DNA from: Pseudomonas sp. MUP55
Lineage (GTDB): Bacteria > Pseudomonadota > Gammaproteobacteria > Pseudomonadales > Pseudomonadaceae
Assembly (NCBI RefSeq): GCF_034043515.1
Contig: NZ_CP138214.1
Location: 496,001 to 560,000 of the forward strand
Length of the DNA stretch: 64,000 bases
Reading direction: 5' to 3'
Shown here: positions 48,917-61,176 of the stretch, in pieces
Numbering within the stretch: position 1 is the first letter of the stretch
How the letters are laid out: each line of letters opens with the position of its first letter
Made by a program: the position numbers and the translations under genes
Notes under the pieces: generated by a model
The model's database searches: none
Told to the model about the DNA's origin: nothing
The model's input: the letters and a program-made list of their open reading frames with translations, nothing else

Positions 48917-49232
48917 TGAGAGGTTATCCCGCCCCTGCGGGCTTCCGTGTGCGGCCGATGGCCCCGGATTCCGGGACAGAGGGCAATGGCCGAATGGCGC
49001 GCATTATCCCGGTGCCGCTGGGTTCTAGCAAACATTGGTAAAAATTTGTTCACGGGCCATCACAAATTAAGTTGGAGGAATTTACAGATTGTGCGCGCTA
49101 GAGGGCCGGACCGGATTGTCGGAGCGTTCCCATTCATTTGTGGGCCAGACACCGCCGATGGATGAACGAGGTAGCTAACCGGCGCTTTTGCGCTCTACAC
49201 TCGGTCATTCATTGATACACGGAGGTTTTCCC
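48917..49232. promoter_or_regulatory. Divergent interval between APE operon and parA-like gene
   Basis: 316 bp without a credible gene. It must hold the promoter of the long minus-strand APE operon and that of the ParA gene. An AT-rich core lies near 49030-49080 and a small hairpin CCCCGGATTCCGGG near 48962-48975. No -35/-10 pair is good enough to assign. Confidence 0.5.
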
Positions 49233-50003
49233 ATGCGGCGCGTGGTGTTCAATCAGAAAGGCGGCGTGGGCAAGTCCAGCATCGCCTGCAACCTGGCGGC
49301 GGTCAGCGCCAGCGAAGGCTATCGAACCCTGTTGGTGGACCTCGATGCACAGGCCAACTCCACCCAGTACCTCACCGGGCTGACCGGCGACGATATTCCC
49401 ATGGGAATCGCCGACTTTTTCAAGCAAACCCTGTCTTCCGGACCGTTTTCGAAGAAGAACAAGGTGGACATCTACGAGACGCCGTTCGACAACCTGCACG
49501 TCATCACCGCCACGCCGGAACTGGCGGACCTGCAGCCCAAGCTTGAGGCCAAGCACAAGATCAACAAGCTGCGAAAGCTGTTGGATGAGTTGAGCGAGGA
49601 TTACGACCGGATTTACCTCGATACGCCGCCGGCCCTGAATTTCTACGCGGTTTCGGCGCTGATTGCCGCTGATCGCGTGCTGATTCCCTTCGACTGCGAC
49701 AGTTTCTCGCGCCAGGCCCTGTATGGCCTGTTGGCTGAAATCGAAGAATTGAAGGATGACCATAACGAAGGCCTTGAAGTGGAAGGCATCGTGGTCAACC
49801 AGTTCCAGGCCCGGGCAAGCCTGCCGCAGCAGATCCTGGATGAATTGATTGCCGAAGGCTTGCCGGTATTGCCGGTGTACCTGGCCAGCTCCGTGCGCAT
49901 GCGTGAGTCGCACCAGGAGAGCAAGCCGCTGATCCATCTGGACCCACGGCATAAGCTGACGCTGCAGTTTGTTGAATTGCACAACTTGCTGGAAAGCGCC
50001 TGA
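49233..50003 (+). CDS. Solo ParA/MinD-family ATPase
   Basis: 256 residues. Deviant Walker A KGGVGKSS with the signature lysine (FNQKGGVGKSSIACNLA), Walker A' LLVDLDAQANST and Walker B YLDTPPAL. No parB, parS-type array or min genes are adjacent, so it is not the chromosome-partition pair. It may position an unknown cargo. Start ATG at 49233 with GGAGG 7-11 nt upstream; an upstream in-frame ATG at 49188 is rejected for lack of a ribosome site. Confidence 0.88.
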   Translation: MRRVVFNQKGGVGKSSIACNLAAVSASEGYRTLLVDLDAQANSTQYLTGLTGDDIPMGIADFFKQTLSSGPFSKKNKVDIYETPFDNLHVITATPELADLQPKLEAKHKINKLRKLLDELSEDYDRIYLDTPPALNFYAVSALIAADRVLIPFDCDSFSRQALYGLLAEIEELKDDHNEGLEVEGIVVNQFQARASLPQQILDELIAEGLPVLPVYLASSVRMRESHQESKPLIHLDPRHKLTLQFVELHNLLESA

Positions 50004-50024
50004 TCTCAAGCACCACACAGATCC

Positions 50025-50119
50025 AATGTGGGAGGGGGCTTGCCCCCGATAGCAGTGTGTCAGCCAGCTTATCTGTAGCTGACCCACCGCTATCGGGGGC
50101 AAGCCCCCTCCCACATTTT
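50025..50119. repeat. REPIN, GTGGGAGGGGGCTTGC family
   Basis: Intact inverted REP pair directly after the ParA gene. Confidence 0.9.
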
Positions 50120-50194
50120 GGATCGTGTTCGAGCAAGGGATTTGGATTTTTCCCACATGGTCCGTAGGAAGGATCTGGCGCAAGGGAATGGGCC

Positions 50195-50223
50195 TTGTAC
50201 CTTGCCTACAGCTACGCCAGAAT
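50195..50223 (+). promoter_or_regulatory. Candidate promoter of the structured leader
   Basis: TTGTAC (50195-50200), 17-nt spacer, CAGAAT (50218-50223). It would start transcription near 50230, giving a leader of about 255 nt before the ATG at 50486. Confidence 0.35.
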
Positions 50224-50265
50224 CCGCCGGCTTGTGCGTCTGGATGGGCGTCTCTAAGGTTTGCC

Positions 50266-50485
50266 GGTCGCTGAATGTTCAGTGATCGGGTTTAGTAGCC
50301 CTAACGACCAAAGCATTTGTACCGCTTCAACAGCATGGCGTTTACCGCCTACCTGATGGTGGCTGTATGCAGGGCACCTTCGGGTGCGCCGGTCTTTGCT
50401 TTGTTCCCCGGTCTACTAACCTGCGTACAGCTGCCACCCTTCGTTTAGTAGCGAAGTGGTAGCAGCCCTATCAGGGAACAAATGC
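50266..50485 (+). ncRNA. Structured 5' leader with twin TTTAGTAG loops
   Basis: Elements visible: (1) GGTCG/CGACC (50266-50270, 50305-50309) closing a junction with CTGA/TCAG and GGG-TTTAGTAG-CCC (loop 50291-50298). (2) An 11-bp stem 50362-50372 with 50421-50431 containing GCACC-TTCG-GGTGC. (3) A 13-bp hairpin 50430-50466 whose loop is again TTTAGTAG (50444-50451). (4) CTACTAA at 50413-50419, complementary to both loops. (5) TTTGTTCCC (50400-50408) complementary to GGGAACAAA (50474-50482), covering the ribosome site of the next gene. Stems 2 and 5 cross, so they form a pseudoknot or exclude each other. I cannot match it to a named RNA family. Confidence 0.7.
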
Positions 50486-50704
50486 ATGTCTATCAGTCTT
50501 TTCAATGTGGCACCTAACCTCTCCACCGAAACCCTCGTGCTGAACAGCTACGAAACCTTCGCCTCAGTCCGCACCTTATTACTCAACCTGTCCAACGACC
50601 TCACCGGCGAACACCGCGACGTGGCCCTGGCCATTCATCAATTGAGTGGGCTTGGCGTCATGCTGGTCAGCCAAATGATGGACCGCCAAGCCCCACTGGC
50701 CTGA
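50486..50704 (+). CDS. Small Pseudomonas protein (DUF3077/DUF6124-like)
   Basis: 72 residues. The core STETLVLNSYETFASVRTLL...LTGEHRDVALAIHQLSGLGVMLV follows the pattern of the small DUF3077/DUF6124 proteins abundant in pseudomonads; no function is known to me. The start is set at ATG 50486 with AGGGA about 8 nt upstream; a GTG at 50456 would add ten residues from the hairpin region. The ribosome site can pair with 50400-50408 in the leader. Confidence 0.7.
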   Translation: MSISLFNVAPNLSTETLVLNSYETFASVRTLLLNLSNDLTGEHRDVALAIHQLSGLGVMLVSQMMDRQAPLA

Positions 50705-50720
50705 AGTTATAACGCGGTCA

Positions 50721-50812
50721 AATGTGGGAGGGGGCTTGCCCCCGATGGCGGTGTGTCGGTCATGCAATTGACAACTGATCCACTGCTATCGGGGGCAAGC
50801 CCCCTCCCACAT
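50721..50812. repeat. REPIN, GTGGGAGGGGGCTTGC family
   Basis: Intact inverted REP pair between the small protein gene and the convergent trxC, about 600 bp from the previous REPIN. Confidence 0.9.
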
Positions 50813-50838
50813 GGTTTGGCGTTGTTCTGATGGGCCGG

Positions 50839-51273
50839 TTATACGCCCTGGCTGCGCAACCAGCTCATCAACTGCGGCAACGGAAACGCCCCGCTCTGGC
50901 GCGCCACTTCGCGGCCGTTCTTGAACAGAATCAAACTGGGAATCGAGCGAATCCCCAATTGCGCCGACAGCTGCTGATTGGCCTCGCTGTCGAGCTTGGC
51001 CAGCCGGCACTTGCCCTCCAACTGCCCGGCCGCCTGCTCGAATACCGGCGCAAACGACTTGCACGGCCCGCACCAATCCGCCCACACATCCACCAGCAAC
51101 GGCAGGTCGCCCTTGATCTGGCTGGCGTAGTCGCTTTGTTTCAATTCAAAGGGTTTGTTCAGCAACACAGGCTGCTTGCAGCGCCCACATTTCGGCCCAT
51201 CGCCCAGGCGTTCGCCGGGGATGCGGTTGAGAGCGTTGCAATGAGGGCAGGGGATTACGAGAGGTTCGGACAT
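50839..51273 (-). CDS. trxC: Thioredoxin 2
   Basis: 144 residues. The N-terminal zinc domain has two CXXC pairs (CPHC at 9-12 and CGRC), and the thioredoxin fold carries the active site WADWCGPCKSF and the cis-Pro in SIPSLILF. A cytosolic disulfide reductase, usually induced by oxidative stress through OxyR; no OxyR site was identified here. Confidence 0.96.
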   Translation of the reverse strand: MSEPLVIPCPHCNALNRIPGERLGDGPKCGRCKQPVLLNKPFELKQSDYASQIKGDLPLLVDVWADWCGPCKSFAPVFEQAAGQLEGKCRLAKLDSEANQQLSAQLGIRSIPSLILFKNGREVARQSGAFPLPQLMSWLRSQGV

Positions 51274-51432
51274 CGGGGGGCTCCTAGGGCGCGGCCAATG
51301 GTGTGTATCTGGTGCCGAAGCTGAGCGTTATCAAGGCGGCTAGCAGAAGACTCATCCGCTCACAGTTTCTCCCACGCTGGGGCGAATTGCCTGTCTAGGC
51401 TTTTTGCTGTTACCACCCGTCTGTTTTCAGCT

Positions 51433-51486
51433 ATAGCAAATTGCGATGGTCTGAATTCAGGTTTAACCTCCATAGCAAGATGCGAT
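51433..51486 (+). promoter_or_regulatory. Paired operator-like palindromes upstream of higBA
   Basis: ATAGCAA-A-TTGCGAT (51433-51447) and ATAGCAAGATGCGAT (51472-51486) are near-identical imperfect dyads with starts 39 bp apart. The second ends 11 nt before the toxin ATG and touches its ribosome site AAGGA. They are likely binding sites for the HigA antitoxin or HigBA complex. Confidence 0.65.
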
Positions 51487-51497
51487 AAGGACGTTGC

Positions 51498-51794
51498 ATG
51501 CGAGTGATCAGTGAAAAAAGGATCTGGGAAGCCAAGGAGAAATGGCCGCGTTCAGCAACGGCTCTGGATCAGTGGTACCGCATCATCAAACGCAACACCC
51601 CCGCAGACTTCGCTGCAATGAAAGCCATGTTTCCCGCCACCGACAAGGTGGGTGAGTTTCATGTGTTTGATGTTGGCGGTAACAAGCTGAGGCTGATTGC
51701 GTCGGTGCAGTATCGGGCCCAACGCGTTTACATCAAGCATCTGCTTGACCACCGCGATTATGAGAAAGACAAATGGAAGGAAAAAATCCGATGA
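51498..51794 (+). CDS. higB: HigB-type mRNA interferase toxin
   Basis: 98 residues, RelE/HigB superfamily: MRVISEKRIWEAKEKWP, ALDQWYRIIKRN, VFDVGGNKLRLIASVQYRAQRVYIKHLLDHRDYEK, with the C-terminal basic and His/Tyr residues used for ribosome-dependent mRNA cleavage. The toxin is encoded first, as is typical for higBA, and its stop overlaps the antitoxin ATG (ATGA). Confidence 0.92.
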   Translation: MRVISEKRIWEAKEKWPRSATALDQWYRIIKRNTPADFAAMKAMFPATDKVGEFHVFDVGGNKLRLIASVQYRAQRVYIKHLLDHRDYEKDKWKEKIR

Positions 51795-52192
51795 GCGCGC
51801 TTATGCAAGTAGCGGCAGAGCACTGGCAGTTCGTTGCGCCTGTGATGCGCAAGCCGCAAAACGAGGCAGACTACGACGCACTGGTCTGCGGGTTGGATGA
51901 GCTGTTGAGCCTGGTGGGTGATGACGAAGACAGCCCGCTGATGAGCCTGGTCGACATTCTCAGCGACTGGATAGAAGCCTATGACCGTGAGCATCGCCCT
52001 ATGCCCGTGGCCAGCGGTGTCGATGTGCTGCGCTACATGATGCGCGAGCACAATCTCACCCAGAGCGACCTTCCGGGGGTTGGGGCGCAATCAGTCGTCT
52101 CTGAAATATTGAGCGGAAAACGCCAGCTTAACGTGCGCCAAATTCGTTGGTTGGCCGAGCGCTTCGGGGTATCCGTGGAGACCTTTATTTAA
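51791..52192 (+). CDS. higA: HigA-type antitoxin (XRE family)
   Basis: 133 residues from the ATG at 51791. The N-terminal half is acidic; the C-terminal half is a helix-turn-helix (MMREHNLTQSDLPGVGAQSVVSEILSGKRQLNVRQIRWLAERFGVS). It neutralises HigB and probably represses the operon at the two palindromes at 51433-51486. The protein matches the longer HigA type paired with HigB_toxin-family proteins. Confidence 0.92.
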   Translation: MSALMQVAAEHWQFVAPVMRKPQNEADYDALVCGLDELLSLVGDDEDSPLMSLVDILSDWIEAYDREHRPMPVASGVDVLRYMMREHNLTQSDLPGVGAQSVVSEILSGKRQLNVRQIRWLAERFGVSVETFI

Positions 52193-52196
52193 CGGC

Positions 52197-53708
<1,512 letters not shown>

Positions 53709-56700
53709 TTAGTCGAGTTTGCTCGGCGGTGGTTCAGGCGCGTCTTCGACCTTTCCGGCGGGCGGCTCGGGGGTATCCTGCTCGGGCGCGACGATGGTCT
53801 TGCGCTCGTCTTCGACCGGCACCAGTTTGTATTCCTGGCCGTGCATGTTCTTGAGGTACACCTCCATCTGCCGGAACGAGATGTTGATGTGCTGCTTTTT
53901 GAACTCACGGTTGATATAGCGATTGACCTCGTCCAGCACCGGGTTGCGGTCGCCCAGGTCGCGCACATGCATGCGCAGCTCATGGTCGAGGGTGCTTTCG
54001 CCGAAGTTGAGGAAGTACACGTGGGGTTCCGGTTCTTTCAGTACCCGCGGGTTTTCCCTGGCGGCCTTGAGCAGCAGTTCCTTCACCAGGTCCAGGTCGG
54101 AGCCGTAATCCACCCCCAGTTTCAGGGTGACCCGGGTGATGGTGTCGGTCAGCGACCAGTTGATCAGTTGCCCGGTGATGAACGTCTTGTTCGGGACAAT
54201 GATGTCCTTGCGGTCGAAGTCGGTGATGGTGGTGGCGCGGATGCGGATCTTGCTCACCGTGCCCGAGAGGTTACCGATGGTAATGGTGTCGCCGATGCGC
54301 ACCGGGCGCTCGAACAGGATCATGATGCCGGAGATGAAGTTGGCGAAGATCTCCTGCATGCCGAAGCCCAGGCCCACCGACAACGCCGCCACCAGCCACT
54401 GCAACTTGTCCCAGCTCACGCCGAGGGTGGAAAGCGTCGAGACAAAACCCACACCGGCGATCACATACGACAGCAACGTCGTGGTGGCATAGGCGCTGCC
54501 TTGGGCAAGCTCCAGTTTGGACAGCACCAGTACTTCGAGTAAGCCTGGCAGGTTGCGCGCCAGGGCGAAGGTGATACCAATGATGATCAGCGCGCCGAGC
54601 AAGTCGCCGATGCTGATAGGCACCATGCTGATATTCGCACCGGTACCGCTGGTGTATTCGTACAGCGTGACGTTGTCCAGGTAGGAAAATACCGAAATCA
54701 GGTCCGACCACACCCAGTACAGCGCTGCGATAAAGCCGCCGAGCAAGGCCAGGCGGATCAGGCGCAGGGATTGTTCGTTGACCTTTTCGATGTCCAGGGT
54801 GGGTTCTTCAACCACCGCTTCGCCTTCGCCGGCCTCCTTGGCGGCCTGGCGTTTGGCCAGGGCGCGCGCATAGGCCAGGCGTCGGGCGGCGACGCTCAGC
54901 CAGCGGACGAAGGTGGCTTCGATCACCAGCCAGAACATCAGCAGGTACAGGGTGTTGATCAAGCGGTCGCTGAGCTTGAGCGCGGTGTAGTAGTAGCCGA
55001 AGCAAACCGCGATAAACAGCGCGATGGGCAGGGCGGTGAACAACAGGCCCACGGCCTTGCGAAACAGCGAGGCTTTTTCATGGGTGGGGCTGTTCAGCAG
55101 CAGGCGGCTGAGCAACCACGCCATCAGGGCGTAGCAGGTGAGTACCACGGCGATGCCCAGCACATCTTCGGCGAGGGCCGCCGGTTGGTGCTCGGCGATG
55201 GCCACCACGGCCACCAGCGCCAGTACCACCAGCCCGAGCTTGCGTACCCAGCCCTGCAGGAATTCGACCTGGGGTTTTTCCCAGCGAAAGTGCAACTCGG
55301 CCACGCCGCCGGGCGCCAGGATGCGGTAAGCGGTGTAGAACACCAGCCAGGCCTGGGCGATCTGCAGCAGGGCCGAGCCCAGGTTGGCGTTTTGCCCACG
55401 GGCGTCGATCTGCAGCGCATAGCCGCACAACGCCAGGCCCAGGGATACCGGCATCGCCAGCAGGATGTTGATCAGGATCGCCTGCGGCGTGTGCCACTGG
55501 CTGTCGCGCTTGAAGTGGCCGATGTCCAGGTGGACTTTATTAAGGCGCTGATACAGCGCCTTGCGCCGCCACAACAGCGCACCGATCAACAGCAGCAACG
55601 GCAGGAACAGCAAGGGGCGCTGGGTCAGGCCGTCATACAGTTCGCTGACGCTGGAAGCCCAGGGCAGGGTGGTGATTTGCTTGCTCAAGTGCGCCGGTAC
55701 GGTTTCCAGCCACTCGGTGTCCAGCGGCTTGTTGCTCGGGATCCAGAACATCTGCTCATCGAGCGTGGCGCGCAGGGTGGTGGCGGTGCTGAGCAGTTGT
55801 TTCTGGTTCAGTTGCAGGGTGATGGATTCGTTGAGCAGTGCGCTCAACTCGCGGCTCAGGCGTTCCAGCAGGTCGCTGCGGGTGATTGCCAGTTCCAGCA
55901 GGGTGCGGCGCAACTGCGGGGTGATGTCGTCCGGTGGCTGGTTGGCCAGCAGGTTATCCACATACGCGCTGGGGGAGCTGATCAGCTCGCGCTGCTGGTT
56001 GACCTCGAACTGGTACAGGCGAATGTTGGCGATGTCGTCGGCCAGGTCACGGTCGACGGTCAGGCGTGGCAGGGCCTGTTTCTGTTTGTAGAGGATCTTG
56101 GACAGCAACAGGCTGCCCTTGAGCACGTTGATCTGTTCGTCCAGCGCCGAATCGCTTTGGGTGACGGTGTCCAGCTGCTGCTTGGTCTGCAGGTTTTTCT
56201 GGGTCAGGTCGTTGAGGCGGTCGGTGCTCTTGAGCAGGTAGTCGGAGAGCTTCAGGTTGGCCGCGCTTTCCGTGGCCAGCAGGCTGCTGCCGCCGGCCTT
56301 CTGCGCTTCGATGGACTGCTGGGTCACCGTCTGCTGGGACTGGGCCAGGCGTTTCTGGTTGATCAGGGTTTGCAGGTCCTGGATTTCCTGCTCCAGGCGC
56401 GCGGTTTTTTCCTGGATCAGGTCGTGCTGGCTGTTGCCCAGGTCCTGCAGCTGGCTGTTGCCGGCCAGTTCCTGACGGCGCAAGGGAATCAGCGCGTTGA
56501 GGGCGGCGAGTTCGGCGTTGAGCTGGTTGCGCTGATCGCTGCTGAGGGCTTTGCCGTTGTCTTTGCCCGCCTTGAGGGTCGCGTTGATCTGCTGGATACG
56601 CGTCTGGCTGCTGCTGATCTCGGTCTGCGCGCGCTCGGGGCGGGTTTGGGCAGCGATGGTCAGGCTGTTGGCGTCGGCCAGCTCTTTTTGCAAATCACCC

Positions 56701-57086
56701 TGCTGGGTGGAGCGTTGCACCAACAACTGTTCAAGCTGCGGCACGGGCAGGCTGGCGTAGCGTTGAGCCACCGGGACGACTTTGGTGGCCTTGAGCCGAG
56801 TCAGCTCGCGCTGGTTGTCCGTGGTTTGGCGCGGGGCATCTTCCAGCTGGCGCTTCAGGTCTGCCAGGCGCTGCTCGTAGTCCTGCTTGTTGGCCAGGTA
56901 GGTCAGGGTCTGTTGCAGGATGCCCTGCAACGCCTTCATGTCGGCGTCGGGCAGCTTGCGATCGGGCAGTTTGTCCAGGGTTTGCTGGACAGCGTCGGCG
57001 CTGGGCGGGTCGGCCGCGTGAACGGTGCCGACACAAAGGGTCAGGCCCAGCAGGGCAGTGGCGAGAAAAGTGCGCAGGGTTGGCAT
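53709..57086 (-). CDS. mscK: MscK/KefA-type mechanosensitive channel
   Basis: 1125 residues. Signal peptide (MPTLRTFLATALLGLTLCVGTVHA), a long periplasmic coiled-coil region (about 25-480), some ten transmembrane helices, and a C-terminal MscS module: LGFGMQEIFANFISGIMILFERPVRIGDTITIG, followed by the beta domain and a proline-rich cytoplasmic tail. It relieves turgor on osmotic downshock. The upstream frame to 57539 overlaps the antiporter gene in another frame and is not real. It lies 49 nt after the antiporter, likely one transcript. Confidence 0.93.
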   Translation of the reverse strand: MPTLRTFLATALLGLTLCVGTVHAADPPSADAVQQTLDKLPDRKLPDADMKALQGILQQTLTYLANKQDYEQRLADLKRQLEDAPRQTTDNQRELTRLKATKVVPVAQRYASLPVPQLEQLLVQRSTQQGDLQKELADANSLTIAAQTRPERAQTEISSSQTRIQQINATLKAGKDNGKALSSDQRNQLNAELAALNALIPLRRQELAGNSQLQDLGNSQHDLIQEKTARLEQEIQDLQTLINQKRLAQSQQTVTQQSIEAQKAGGSSLLATESAANLKLSDYLLKSTDRLNDLTQKNLQTKQQLDTVTQSDSALDEQINVLKGSLLLSKILYKQKQALPRLTVDRDLADDIANIRLYQFEVNQQRELISSPSAYVDNLLANQPPDDITPQLRRTLLELAITRSDLLERLSRELSALLNESITLQLNQKQLLSTATTLRATLDEQMFWIPSNKPLDTEWLETVPAHLSKQITTLPWASSVSELYDGLTQRPLLFLPLLLLIGALLWRRKALYQRLNKVHLDIGHFKRDSQWHTPQAILINILLAMPVSLGLALCGYALQIDARGQNANLGSALLQIAQAWLVFYTAYRILAPGGVAELHFRWEKPQVEFLQGWVRKLGLVVLALVAVVAIAEHQPAALAEDVLGIAVVLTCYALMAWLLSRLLLNSPTHEKASLFRKAVGLLFTALPIALFIAVCFGYYYTALKLSDRLINTLYLLMFWLVIEATFVRWLSVAARRLAYARALAKRQAAKEAGEGEAVVEEPTLDIEKVNEQSLRLIRLALLGGFIAALYWVWSDLISVFSYLDNVTLYEYTSGTGANISMVPISIGDLLGALIIIGITFALARNLPGLLEVLVLSKLELAQGSAYATTTLLSYVIAGVGFVSTLSTLGVSWDKLQWLVAALSVGLGFGMQEIFANFISGIMILFERPVRIGDTITIGNLSGTVSKIRIRATTITDFDRKDIIVPNKTFITGQLINWSLTDTITRVTLKLGVDYGSDLDLVKELLLKAARENPRVLKEPEPHVYFLNFGESTLDHELRMHVRDLGDRNPVLDEVNRYINREFKKQHINISFRQMEVYLKNMHGQEYKLVPVEDERKTIVAPEQDTPEPPAGKVEDAPEPPPSKLD

Positions 57087-57135
57087 AGAGACCGGTTGAG
57101 CTGGATGAAGAATCGGGGCGTTGTCGCCCCGCAGT

Positions 57136-58878
<1,743 letters not shown>

Positions 58879-59019
58879 AGGCAGTACTCCAGAACAAGGT
58901 AAGCAGGGCGCAAACTGACCATGCAGTCTGCGTGCCAGCGATTCTAACCTGTTGAATTGCTGCCCTGTCAAAAAGCTTTTGTGGGGCGAATCCCATTATC
59001 AAGGTTTCCCCCCAGCCCC

Positions 59020-59277
59020 AAATGTGGGAGGGGGCTTGCCCCCGATAGCGGTGGATGTGTCAGCTTATTTGTGACCGACCCACGGCCATCGGGGGCAAGC
59101 CCTAATGCAATTCACTTAAGCGAACGATGTTCATTGTAGGAGCGAGCTTGCTCGCGAAAAACGCCCAGGCAACGCATTCATTCTGGACAAACGCGGGGGG
59201 CCTGAGTTCTTCGCGAGCAAGCTCGCTCCTACAAAAAGCCTGACTGGCATCAGGGCAAGCCCCCTCCCACATTTTTT
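59020..59277. repeat. REPIN interrupted by a second REPIN
   Basis: The outer element starts with GTGGGAGGGGGCTTGCCCCC at 59024 and its right arm is split: ATCGGGGGCAAGCCC ends at 59102 and GGGCAAGCCCCCTCCCACAT resumes at 59253. The insert carries the TGTAGGAGCGAGCTTGC REPIN (59135-59233). GGGCAAGCCC occurs at both borders (59093-59102, 59253-59262). The 397-bp interval 58879-59275 contains nothing else. Confidence 0.85.
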
Positions 59278-60901
59278 AGAGGCGGAAGCGTCCTACCATG
59301 CCGTTGAGGTCCACCGCCAGGCGCGACAGCTCGCTGCTCGCCGCGCTGGTCTGGCTGGCGCCTGTGGCCGATTGCACCGACAGATCACGGATGTTCACCA
59401 GGTTACGGTCGACTTCCCGCGCCACCTGCGCCTGTTCTTCCGCCGCGCTGGCGATCACCAGGTTGCGCTCGTTGATCTCGATGATCGCCGTATTGATGGT
59501 GTCCAGCGACATGCCTGCGCCCTTGGCGATGTTCAACGTCGATTCGGCGCGCTCGGTGCTGTTGCGCATCGAATCCACGGCATGCTCGGTGCCGGCCTGG
59601 ATGCTGCCGATCATGCGCTCGATCTCGCTGGTGGATTGCTGGGTGCGATGGGCCAGCGCCCGCACTTCGTCGGCCACCACGGCAAAGCCACGTCCGGCTT
59701 CACCGGCCCGCGCCGCTTCGATGGCCGCGTTGAGGGCCAGCAGGTTGGTCTGGTCGGCCAGGCCACGGATCACGTCCAGCACTTTGCCAATATCGCGCGA
59801 TTCATTGGCCAACTCACCGATCAGGGTCGCGGTGGCTTGCACGTCGCCGCTCATGCGCTCGATGGCGCTGACGGTTTCCTGCACCAGGTCACGGCCGTCA
59901 CCGGCGGAGGTGGTGGCGTTGCGCGAAGCTTCGGAGGTGCTCACGGCATTGCGTGCGACTTCCTCGACCGCGCTGGTCATCTCGTTGACGGCGGTGGCGG
60001 CCTGCTCGATTTCGTTGTTCTGCTGGGTCAGGCCGCGGGCGCTTTCGTCGGTCACGGCGTTGAGCTCTTCGGCGGCCGAGGCCAGTTGCGTGGCGGAGCC
60101 GGCGATGCGCTGCAGGGTGTCGCGCAATTTGTCCTGCATCTTGGCCATGGCGGCGAGCAGGCGCCCGGCTTCGTCGTTGCCGTCGACCTTGATTGGGCGG
60201 GTGAGGTTGCCTTCGGCCACTTCTTCGGCGGCTTCCAGCGCCTGGGAAATCGGCCCAGTGATGCTGCGGGTCAGCAGCCAGGCGAACAGCAGGGTCAGCG
60301 CGGTAGCGATCACCAGCAGGCCCACCACCAGGTTGAAGGCCAGGTTGTACTGGTCTTTGGCCTGCTGGTTGGTGGCCAGGGCCATGGTGTTGTTGATTTC
60401 CAGCAGGCGGTTGAGCACCCCATTGACCTGCTCGGAGTTGTTCAGCAGCTCGGTGTTGAGCAGGCCGCGTAGCTCGTCGACTTGATTGGCCCGTGACAGG
60501 CTCTTCATGCGCTCTTCTATCTGGTGGTATTGAGCCAGCAGCTGCACGTATTCATTGTAGGCCGCGCGTTCTTCGCTGCTCTCGATCAGCTTCTCGTAGA
60601 TGCCCTGAGCGGTGCGAATTTGCTGGTTACGCACATCGAACGCTTCGAGGGTTTTTTGCTGTACCTCTGGCTCGCGGTTGGTCAGCAGGCGGTACGACAA
60701 CACGCGCAGGCGCAAGGTGAGTTGGGTGAATTCGTCGAGGGCGCGGATGCTGGGCACGCTGGACAAGGTGATGTCTTCGGTGGCGCCGCGGATCTTGCTC
60801 ATCTGGTTCAGGGCGAACACGCCGAGAAACAACATCAAGGCGCCGATAAACGCGAAGCCGAGGAAGGCCCTCGGAGCGATATTCATATTACGAAGAGACA
60901 T
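59276..60901 (-). CDS. Methyl-accepting chemotaxis protein
   Basis: 541 residues. Transmembrane helix at about 10-32, periplasmic four-helix-bundle sensor (to about 188), second helix 190-212, HAMP domain, and a cytoplasmic signalling domain with the conserved hairpin [35 protein letters not shown]. The 4HB sensor suggests small-molecule detection; the ligand is unknown. No CheR-docking pentapeptide at the C-terminus (ends VGRFRL). A FliA-type promoter precedes it. Confidence 0.95.
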   Translation of the reverse strand: MSLRNMNIAPRAFLGFAFIGALMLFLGVFALNQMSKIRGATEDITLSSVPSIRALDEFTQLTLRLRVLSYRLLTNREPEVQQKTLEAFDVRNQQIRTAQGIYEKLIESSEERAAYNEYVQLLAQYHQIEERMKSLSRANQVDELRGLLNTELLNNSEQVNGVLNRLLEINNTMALATNQQAKDQYNLAFNLVVGLLVIATALTLLFAWLLTRSITGPISQALEAAEEVAEGNLTRPIKVDGNDEAGRLLAAMAKMQDKLRDTLQRIAGSATQLASAAEELNAVTDESARGLTQQNNEIEQAATAVNEMTSAVEEVARNAVSTSEASRNATTSAGDGRDLVQETVSAIERMSGDVQATATLIGELANESRDIGKVLDVIRGLADQTNLLALNAAIEAARAGEAGRGFAVVADEVRALAHRTQQSTSEIERMIGSIQAGTEHAVDSMRNSTERAESTLNIAKGAGMSLDTINTAIIEINERNLVIASAAEEQAQVAREVDRNLVNIRDLSVQSATGASQTSAASSELSRLAVDLNGMVGRFRL

Positions 60902-60957
60902 GCTGGAATCCTGGGAGAAGCGCGATCCGTGCGGCCATGAGACGGGGTGTGCATCGC

Positions 60958-60984
60958 GTATCGGCCCTGCGACTAAAGTCTTAA
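60958..60984 (-). promoter_or_regulatory. Sigma-28 (FliA) type promoter of the chemoreceptor gene
   Basis: On the minus strand TTAA (60984-60981), exactly 15 nt, then GCCGATAC (60965-60958), close to TAAA-N15-GCCGATAA. The distance to the ATG is 57 nt. Chemoreceptors are common FliA targets. Confidence 0.7.
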
Positions 60985-61176
60985 GGGTGCGCGCGCTTTT
61001 GTCGCACCTGACCAGGGGTTGCACGGATTCAGGAACCAGATCGGGTAATTGCAGTCACTAAGGCTCGAAAGTGCGGCCCGGCCCATAAGAATCGGGCTGC
61101 GCGCCGGGGGATAACCCTGGCATCCGAGGTGAATTTTCTTTATCGTCACCGCCCTTTTAAAGCCCGAGAAATCAAA

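Noticed and set aside
50266..50309. tRNA-like gene from the three-way junction
   Set aside because: Too short, with no T-loop GTTCRA sequence or acceptor stem; better explained as part of the leader RNA.
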